Under the pieces are notes generated by a model, which saw nothing but the letters and a program-made list of their open reading frames with translations, made no database searches and was not told where the DNA came from. A stretch of DNA of 64,000 nucleotides. It comes from Perilla frutescens (taxonomy: Eukaryota > Streptophyta > Magnoliopsida > Lamiales > Lamiaceae). Below, piece by piece: positions 55,710 to 64,000 of the stretch. The stretch covers positions 55,258,170-55,322,169 of the forward strand of contig BRKX01000002.1 in NCBI GenBank assembly GCA_026008535.1, written 5' to 3'. The position numbers and the translations under genes are program-made. Each line of letters begins with the position of its first letter. The first letter of the stretch is position 1.

Positions 55710-57859
55710 GATGGATGAAATTAATATGAATGTGAGAGATAATTTAGAAGCTTTTGTGATAATTGATGATTCTGATGGTGAGGCTATCCCCATACGAGCA
55801 TAATACGGAGGTAAATTTTTTGAATAATCTGATCAGGTTTTACACAGACAAGATTGATACTTTACAACATTTTAATTGATACTTTCATGAACATTAGGTG
55901 GTACTGTGAGCTTGTTTGGATGTCTGATTGGTATTCAAAGAGAAATCTTCGATGAGATGTACGAACTCTACTATAAGCATGCTAGGGAGGTTGGATTTGG
56001 AGTTAGGAAAAGTACTTAAAGGACAAATATTATTGGTGACGTCATTGAGAAATACTATGTGTGCTCGAATCAAGGAGTTAAAAAAAAGGGAAAAATTGGT
56101 GAATCTAGCAATGAAGATGAGATTAGCTTTAGGCAAAATAACATCACGCGTACTGATTGCAAGGCATTCTTGAGGGTGAAGAGAAATGATGAAGGGATGC
56201 TTGAAGTAATTGATCATAATGAGGAGCATAATCATGAGCTTTCAAGGAAAAAATGGAGCCACATGCATAGATCTCAAAGAAAAATTACTGAAGATAAAGC
56301 TGTTGTGATTGGAGACATGATTTCTTCTGGATTGGGACCCACAGATTCATACAGATACATGTCAAAAGAAGCAAGGGGTGATCACCTTGTTGGCCACACA
56401 TTGAAAGACCACATAAACTTCGTTAATAGGATGAGAATGAGTGCAATTGAAGCTGGGGATGCACAGACTCTTATTGACAGGTTGTGTCAAGAGGGAGTCG
56501 AAGATGGAGACTTCTTCTACAGGTTCAAGTTGAACGGTGATGGAAGATTGTCCAATGTATTTTGGAGAGATTCCATGATGTGTGAAGATTTCCTCCTCTA
56601 CGGATATGTTGTAGTATTTGACACGACCTACAGAACGAACAAGTACGGCCTCATTTGTGCACCGTTTGTTGGATTGAACCATCACAAGAAGAATGTGATG
56701 TTCGGGTGCACATTCATATCAGACGAGAAGACAGAGACGTTCATGTGGTTGTTTGAAGTTTTCAAGAAATCAATGAAGATGAAATGCCTCGTGACAATCT
56801 TCACAGATCAAGATCTTGCTATTACAAGCGCATTATCAAAGGTAATCTTCATGACCATACCATTCGAACGTTACATTTATTCAAAAATAGTCTGATAGAA
56901 TGTAACGTAGCTTTTAATCTACATGTGGACAGGTTTTCCCAGATGTAAGACACAGATTGTGCATATGGCATCTCTACCAAAATGCAATCAGTCGTTTCGG
57001 AAATTTGAAGGGTAATCGGTCATTCAATGATGCTTTCCAAAGGTGTCTATCTGGATGTGTGAATGTAGAAGAGTTTGAGGGCTGCTGGACCTTGATGATA
57101 AATGAGTACGGCCTCGAAGACCACTCATGGTTTTCACGTCTCTATGAGCTTAGAGAGAAGTGGTGCAGGGCATACAATAAGTCGTATTTCTCTGCTGGAA
57201 TTCTGTATCATCTTAAATCTATATCATCAATTGTCGAGATGGTGGGTGAAGAATTGGAAGTCAGGGTGTACAATGTCCATAACCACGATGAACGGACCAC
57301 TCACTTGGTGAATTTTTATTCCGGAGACAACTATATAAGTTGTACGTGTAGGAGATTTGATGAGTATGGATTGCTCGGCTCCCACTCTTTGAGAATATTT
57401 GATAGACACTCGGTAAAATAAATACCCGGTTCCTACATTTTGAAAAGATGGACAAAACTTGCAAAAAAGGATTTATGGGACAAAGCTGACAGTGCACCTC
57501 ATACTAATGCCGACTTGCTACATTCCGCTGCTTGGAGGGACACAATGGCTAGAAACTACTACACTATACTTCTGAGAGCCCAAGCTAATGAAGAAGCAAG
57601 AAGGATTGTGGAAGATGGATCCAAGAGTATACTTGATGGTGTCCAGGCTTTAACAACCACCAAAAATTTGATTGAAGACACGGATGTTTCCTCATCATCC
57701 GTCAGTGTACTCAATCCAACAAAAGAAAAAACCAAGGGGAGGAAAAAAAGGATTAAGGGTAAGCTTGAGAAAGGCCGAAAGAAGAAGAAAAGTGCTGAAG
57801 GAAGCTCAAACAAGTTGAGTGAGTTTGGCTCCAAGACTCCCAACCCTCGTTTATTTTAG
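55710..57859 (+). pseudogene. FAR1/FHY3-family (MULE transposase-like) gene, disrupted
   Basis: FAR1-related proteins derive from Mutator-like transposases. Seen in order: a short first exon MDEINMNVRDN at 55710; a FAR1 DNA-binding domain (from about 55946, EEIFDEMYELYYKHAREVGF, then CSNQG...DCKAFLRVKRN...EEHNHEL); the MULE transposase region with VVVFDTTYRTNKYGL, FVGLNHHKKNV, IFTDQDLAI, an intron at 56842-56932, then VFPDVRHRLCIWHLYQN; and the SWIM region. Lesions: TAA at 56017-56019 in the DNA-binding domain and TAA at 57419-57421 (HSVK*IPGSYILKRW). The region between YFSAGI and the SWIM is much shorter than usual, and the SWIM finger has lost a Cys (CTC...LGSH instead of LCxH). The Lys-rich tail ends at 57859. 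Likely transposon-borne rather than a working host regulator. Confidence 0.85.
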
Positions 57860-58914
57860 ATGGACATCAGGTTTGATACATGTCTTCAGCACAATTGATA
57901 CTTTAATTCTTAATAAATAGTACATTTTCTATCTAACTGACTCATTTCTTAAATTTATTTTGCAGATTCTTGGATTGAAGATTCCTTATTTTTAAATTTA
58001 TACTTGGATATTTTAGGAGTTCAATTTGAAACAAAATGTTGATGACATTTTAATTTTTATTTTAGACTGGATTTTTGTTTTAATTTTTTTTTAGTTGAGA
58101 AAAAAATGTTTTCCATGTTTTATGGAAGCAAAAAAGAGTGAATTAACTCTTAAATTGGAAATCAAGCAGAAAAGTAGAAATCTCTGCATTTTAAATTTAC
58201 TTATTAAATTAATATTACATTTGATTCTAAAATGATACGTTTTTTTTTCTGCATGTGATACGTTTACGCTGGATAAATGATACTCTTATGATGTAATGTT
58301 AGTTTTTTTTTTAAAAATGTGATACTTTATAACTACACAAGTGATACTAATATGATTTATGATAATAAATTAATAATTTTCTCTTTCGTTGAAATCAGAA
58401 TAAATGCTTACTTTTTAATTGAACATCTGATACTATATAAGTTAATAAATGATACTGCGATTGTCACTGAAAATAAATATGGCTCTTGCTCAATGCAGGT
58501 TGTGCTAGTTATTAAAATCACAAAAATCAACATGAACCTGTATACTTTATAGAAAATTTATGCCAACAAATAACATCTAAAATGATTCATAATTTAAAAT
58601 AAAATAATACCATACATCATTCAATTGACTCAAAATATATAATCCAAAATATCCATTACCCATAACATATCAGAAATCACTCTTACTACATTCCCATGCA
58701 TCCCATCTATTCATGATTTCAAAAAGTCTCAAAAAATATTCAACCAACTGTATCATCAACCAAGTACGAAAAATATAAATTTTCCTCTTTTTACCAAAAC
58801 CAGGAATCAAATATCAATATTCACCATAACATCAATGTAGCTATCATCTTAAAACATCCCAAACAAAAAACCATGATTCAATCACAAATATCATCATTTC
58901 TTCTTCTTGTTGAT
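57860..58914. other. Spacer between convergent genes, rich in TGATAC motifs
   Basis: No gene. The word TGATAC, mostly TGATACT, occurs about nine times between 57878 and 58460, all on the plus strand. From 58560 onwards the sequence looks like the 3' region of the minus-strand protease gene. Confidence 0.6.
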
Positions 58915-61900
58915 GAAGTCAAGCACAGATTAGTGAACTTTAAACCGCGAGTCGTTTGTGCCTGAAAGTATAATCCGGGTACAATACAATGCCCGTAACT
59001 TTCTTCTACCCAACGACTGCAAAAAATTCAAACATTTGAATAAGCAAACAAAAAAAAATGAGGCAGAAAAGAAAAAAAATTAACAAAACAACTTGGACCT
59101 TCATCAAATCAGTGCACTCATACGGTTTGCCTTCGAAATTTTGCATGTGATTCATAACAAAGACCCCGCAATCAAAACCAGTTAAAATCTTTTGCCACTC
59201 CAGATCGACATTGACTAGAGGATAAGACTTCAATTCCGATGCTTGCGGATGACCAATTTGTTGCAGAAAATCAGCAAACTCTTCATGCTACACCAAGAAA
59301 ATCAAAATTAATATATGTAAACACCAATAAAATTAACAGCACAAGAAAATAAACATAACAAGCAACATAAAACATTTACCAACAAAGTTGTCAACCGCCA
59401 AAATATACAATCTGCATCAGAAGACCGCTTGAAATTGTCCAGATAATGCACCAATCTCTGACGAAAATCTATCACCACCAGGAAAAAATGTCCAGATGAA
59501 TGCACCGGGAAATACATCACTTCAGTAGTCTTCACCACGTTCAACGACCCCATAAGCTGCATACTGAAATTCCAGCTCCCTCTCAATCCTTTCTTTTTGG
59601 CTTCAAAAAGCATCATCATGTCCTCATCAACAGCTGACTTCTCACATTCCAATTCACGCCTCAGTTTCAACAAATCTCCCAAAAACAACTGATATGAAAA
59701 AAGGGATAAAAAATTAAAAAATTAAAAACAAACACATCAACACAGATAGAAAAAAGGGCTTATAAACTTACTGAACATTGCCCAGTGAAATACAGTTTCA
59801 ACTGATTCTTCTCAGAAGTCCGTGCATTGTGCTTCTCCACTTGATCAAGAAGCAATGCCCATACATCAATGATTGATATATGTATAAAAGAGCTGTCTTG
59901 AAGGGATTGCATGATCGAGAATGATAAAAAGAAACTGCCCCTACATGAAAAGACATTGGAACTGCAAAAGACAAATATTAGAAGAACAGTCTGTAATTAA
60001 CAAAATACACAAATTGAAGAAAAAACATAACTTACTTGATTGTTGCACGGTGATTATGAAAACAATAATCAACAACGTACTTCTCCTTTGCAGTCAGATC
60101 CTTCATGTGCCGTTCATTCTTTTTCATAAAAGTTGACCGGAAGCCAGCTTTCTCATCTACACTCCATTCATCGTCCGCCACAAGCCAAGGATCAATTGTG
60201 TCAATATCAAGATTTTGAGTCCCATTCGGACCAACACACATAAACACTTCATCAACAACAGAAACATCTACACATTTTCATTAGAAAGGGGAAATAAATA
60301 TCTAAAATAGATCAATAAATAAATAGATAAAAATAAATACAAACTGTAAATATTATCATCATCACCATCTTTCAATAATTCTTTCCCCTGATCGACATCA
60401 ACAACATGTGCCAAATCTGCAAGCATATCAAAATTTTAAGTCCCATTCGGACCAATATACATAAGCACTTCCTCAACAACAGAAACATCTACACATTTTC
60501 ATTAGAAGGGGAAAATAAATAAGTAAAATAAGTCAATAAATACATACATAAAAATGAATACAGACTGTAAAAATTACCATCATCACCATCTTCAACAATT
60601 CTTTCCCCCCATCGACACCACCAGCATCTGCCAAATCTGCAAGCAATAACACATATTCAAACACATTCAACAAAAAAAAAAGATAAAAATACAAAAATTA
60701 CCTATTGCAACTTCTTCTACAACTTTCTCTTCTTCTTCAACTTTCTTTTCAGCCTTCTCCAAGCCAAGACCGACGGAGCAAAAGCTCACATCACCCCTGC
60801 AAATGTCAGCGATCACATCTTCCACCGCTGCTTGATCCACTTCAAATAGAGGTGATGGAGGTCTCACACCCGGGAAAGCAGCATATGACATCTTAGAGTC
60901 TTCCTGCATTACTTTGAAATTCGCCACTACTTCATCCACGAGAAGGAAGAACTTCTTGGATGCAAAGTAGTCTTCATTGGAGGTCCCAACATTTATAGAT
61001 GCAGATGGGACCTCCTGTGGCTGATGAGGCTGGAAGAAGGTCGATAGCTCTCGCAATCTTTCCATATGAGCTTGGGAGACTTTATTTAAATCTCGCTTCA
61101 ACAGCAAGAACGTCTCCTCCAAGGCCTCGAAAAGAAAAGAAGAAAACAAAAAAACAAAAGTCATCACATGAATAAAAATAAACTAAAAAAAATTACATAT
61201 CACTTACATTCCCAGCAAGACGCTTAATCTCATCATCGGTCTTCTCACCCGAGGGGAGCAAGTACCGGACATACATCCCTGATGGATCTGTCCCAGCATT
61301 GCTCACATGTACACGATGTGGAGGAAGAGATGCTGCCTCATGTCTCTCATGATGAGGAGATGCTGCCTCATTTCCATCCACTCGGCTAATAGGATAAACC
61401 CCTACAACAAACTCTCCCTGCCCAAAACCCCCCGCCTTCAGCTCCTCTAACAACCTCTTATTAAAGCACTTAGAATTCCAGTGCCTAATTAGAGGTAATG
61501 AGCTAGACACGGCCAACCCTTCCACTTAAGATGATGGAAGTACAAAAGTGGAAGAAGTAGGCAACAACCAATCACATTCTTATTTGAAGGCCTCTCCTTC
61601 AAATAAACCATTGCTCTACAGAGCCTATCTAAAACATACGAACACCAATCTAAAGAAGACATTGACTCAACCTCAACAATTGACTTCAACAGATACAAAT
61701 CAGTAGTCCCATTCATTGTTGGTGCTAGAAACACCGACATCGAATACAAGATAAAAAATCTCTTAAAATCATCACCACCATCAGAAAACCTAGCATCTAA
61801 CAAAAGACTTCGCAGACCAGACAATGAAATATAGTTTCACCTACTCCTTTAAAAAAGACTTCAAAAAGGGCTCGTCCTTACTCTGAAGGACAGCCCTGCC

Positions 61901-62643
61901 ATCATTCATAGGCAACAAGAACATATCACACACATCAGAAGGTGTGACAACAAACTTCTCATTATTCAGAAAACATAACAACTGACTGACCGGGTTGAAG
62001 TGTTCAAAAAACCAATAAGCATTATGCCAAGACACATATTCAAAATCTAGTACAAAAAGAAGAACCCCAAATCCTATCTCCTCTATAGCTACCCTTTATT
62101 CATGAGAAAATAAAGGAATGAGGCTAGATATAGAGGAAGGGCGGCATTTAATAGTCAACTCATTCTTGCTGCCAACATAAAAAAACCCACAAAAAAGGCA
62201 AAAATTAAAACATGTATAAACTGAAAATAACCAACATTACAGAACCATTAAAAAAATAAAAAAACTGATCCATTCATAAATAAAGTATCTCTCAGATCGA
62301 CCCTTCTTTGACTTACTGCTCTCCCGAACGACAGAAGGATTAATCGAGTCTCGTTTTCTTTTCAGCTTCTTCCCCTCACTAGAAGTTAAAGGGAAAAATA
62401 ACAAAAACAGAAAAATCAAACACTTGACAATAAATAAGACTAATAAAAATAAAAAATACAAAAAAATGATAATATCATAAAAGACAATTTGAAATATCTG
62501 ATAGGAGATGTCTTTTCTACAACTTTCTTGGACTTTTTCTTAGGCAACTTCTCTGCAGCACGAGAAGTCGCCTCGTCAAACAGCTTTGCAATGACATTCA
62601 CATCCTTGGAAGCTTCCTGCTTCTTGGACACCTTCTTCTTCAT
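58915..62643 (-). pseudogene. Ulp1-type cysteine protease gene with plant transposon N-terminus, disrupted
   Basis: Reads downwards from MKKKVSKKQEASK at 62643. A basic N-terminal part is followed by a conserved domain seen in plant transposon-borne Ulp1 proteins (FVVTPSDVCDMFLLPMND near 61950, FFILYSMSVFLAPTMNG near 61740). A linker/coiled region comes next (61150-60715), then a small exon (about 60032-60270) with DIDTIDPWLVADDEWS. The C48 peptidase domain follows: PVHSSGHFFLVVIDF with the catalytic His and YLDN with the Asp (59510-59440), and GFDCGVFVMNHM with the Cys (exon 59099-59287). The catalytic residues survive, but the reading frame does not: TAA after LFSHE near 62090, a frameshift near 61850 and another near 61515. 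Ulp1 relatives are carried by several plant MULE families (e.g. Kaonashi-type), which fits the neighbouring FAR1-like transposase. Confidence 0.8.
60210..60645 (-). repeat. Tandem duplication (~235 bp) inside the Ulp1-like gene
   Basis: Two head-to-tail copies, about 60210-60430 and 60430-60645. Both contain AACAACAGAAACATCTACAC, CATCATCACCATCTTTC/TTCAACAATTCTTTCCC and GCCAAATCTGCAAGCA. A small exon of the minus-strand gene appears to have been duplicated with its introns. Confidence 0.75.
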
Positions 62644-62659
62644 TGAACAAACCTGATAT

Positions 62660-64000
62660 ATTAAAAGACAAAAACTATGAAATATATAGATTACATAGAT
62701 ACTGTATGAAATAAATTTTGATACTACTGTGCATATAAAATTTACTATTAAGCAAACAGAGTGATACTACAACACATGATGATAAAAATATAGACATATA
62801 AACCAATAACACTAACTAAACCAAAATGCACATAAAAACTGAACTCATGCATGCACACATAAAAAGTACAACATACTATACAACACAATATTTCACATTT
62901 TGATACATACAGTCAACTCAAATAGTACAATTCTGTTTCAAGATTCATACTCCATACAAAAAAAATGAAAATTGCACACACAAAACAAAATCTGACATAA
63001 TTCTGATACTTATGAGCATATGATTTGGTACTAATCAGTATGTAAAGTGATACACCAGACAAAAAAATGAAAATTACACACACATAAAAAGCACAACATA
63101 CTATACAACACACTATTTCACATTTTGATACATACAGTCAACTCAAATAGTACAATTCTGTTTCAAGATTCATACTCCATACAAAAAAAATGAAAATTGC
63201 ACACACAAAACAAAATCTGACATAACTCTGATACTTATGAGCATATAATTTGGTACTAATCAGCATGTAAAGTTATACACCAGACAAAAAAATGAAAATT
63301 ACACACGTAAAAAAAAACTGACCTCTCATACATACAATCAGCTCAAATAGTACCATTCAATTTACCATTTAATACTCCAGATGAAAAATTAAAATTGCAC
63401 ACACAAAACAAAATAAGAGCTAACTCTGATACTTGTGAGCATATGATTTGATACTAATCAGAATGTAAAGTGATACTCCATACAAAAAAATAAAAATTGC
63501 ACACACGTAAAATAAAAAACAAAAACTAGCCTAACTCTGATACATACAATCAACTCAAATAGTACCATTTAGTTTCCCATTTGATACTCCAGAGGGAAAA
63601 AATGAAAATTGCACACACAAAACAAACTAGGACCTAACTCTGATACTTGTGAGCATATGATTTGGTACTAATCAGCATCAGAATTGATACTCCATACACA
63701 AATTCACACACATTCAAACAATGGAAGAGGCAAAAACACCCTAGACTGAATTCTAAACACATAAACATAACATCTAACAAAACATTTATCAGACAAAAAC
63801 TATGAAAATTTTGATACATGCTTCCGATTCCAATTGATACTAATAAGCATTGTAATTGACACTTAACATGATAATACATAATAATTATATAAAATTTCAA
63901 ATTAAACACTCAAATCAAACACATCTAATGGTACCACTCATATTCAAATGTCATACTCAATATTCAAAAGTCATAATGCCCCCCCAAAAAAAAAAACCTA
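62660..64000 (+). repeat. Tandem array with TGATAC motifs, running to the window end
   Basis: A unit of about 200-225 bp built around CTGATACTTATGAGCATATG and GGTACTAATCAG starts at 63003, 63228, 63425 and 63640. The first two units are almost identical for over 200 bp. The shorter words TGATACT, TGATACA and TGAAAATT.CACACA recur throughout. No coding potential. It lies upstream of the Ulp1-like gene, where a subterminal region of a large transposon would be expected. Confidence 0.75.

Noticed and set aside
55928..56173. Plus-strand 81-residue frame at the FAR1-like start
   Set aside because: Out of frame with the FAR1 DNA-binding domain, which reads through the same DNA in another frame.
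62865..63720. CRISPR-like array
   Set aside because: Unit lengths vary (197-225 bp), there are no short conserved repeats with unique spacers, and the genome is a plant.

Overview
This window is nuclear DNA of a flowering plant, almost certainly a eudicot. The evidence is spliced genes with GT..AG introns and clear plant orthologues (CIPK23, the RNA helicase RH1, a FAR1-type protein). The intergenic DNA is AT-rich and packed with typical plant transposons (Copia, Ty3-like solo LTRs, a TRIM, MULEs, a Helitron). No prokaryotic or organellar gene organisation is seen. I cannot name the species; an asterid would fit, but that is a guess.

Layout. 0-10.6 kb is nested repeat DNA. It holds a decayed Copia fragment, then a 6.66-kb Mutator-like element (2725-9386) with a near-perfect 9-bp target duplication. 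That element was itself invaded by a 2.18-kb solo LTR (3549-5731) and by an odd three-LTR TRIM (7672-8366). A small TIR element follows. 11.8-15.5 kb is an intact 15-exon CIPK23-like kinase gene on the minus strand. 16-22.4 kb is AT-rich, with a 0.9-kb segment duplicated on either side of a hAT-like remnant. 22.46-39.37 kb is one complete 16.9-kb Helitron on the minus strand, with recognisable 5' TC end, 3' hairpin and CTAG end. It carries a broken Rep/helicase gene and an RPA-like single-strand-binding-protein gene with a duplicated zinc-finger module; another solo LTR (28630-30378) sits inside it. A MULE-type MITE follows at 39.8-40.2 kb. 40.75-45.59 kb is a young Copia retrotransposon with apparently identical 239-bp LTRs, a 5-bp target duplication and a single uninterrupted polyprotein.

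46.9-54.7 kb is the gene-rich part. It holds an intact 9-exon DEAD-box helicase RH1 gene (+), a small uncharacterised gene for a 74-residue protein with a C-terminal membrane segment (+), and an intact 3-exon PAK1IP1/MAK11-like WD40 gene (-). RH1 and the WD40 protein both belong to families that act in large ribosomal subunit assembly. Both promoters carry TGGGCC/T-type and telo-box-like elements.

55.3-64 kb holds a broken FAR1-family (MULE transposase-derived) gene on + and, facing it, a broken Ulp1-type cysteine protease gene on -. The DNA flanking and between them is sprinkled with a TGATAC(T) motif, and a tandem array of the same motif runs to the window end. The best reading is one large, decayed Ulp1-carrying MULE-like element that continues past the right edge.

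The host genes (CIPK23, RH1, the small protein, the WD40 protein) look intact. Apart from the Copia element, the transposon genes carry stops and frameshifts. No tRNA, rRNA, CRISPR or organellar insertion was recognised.
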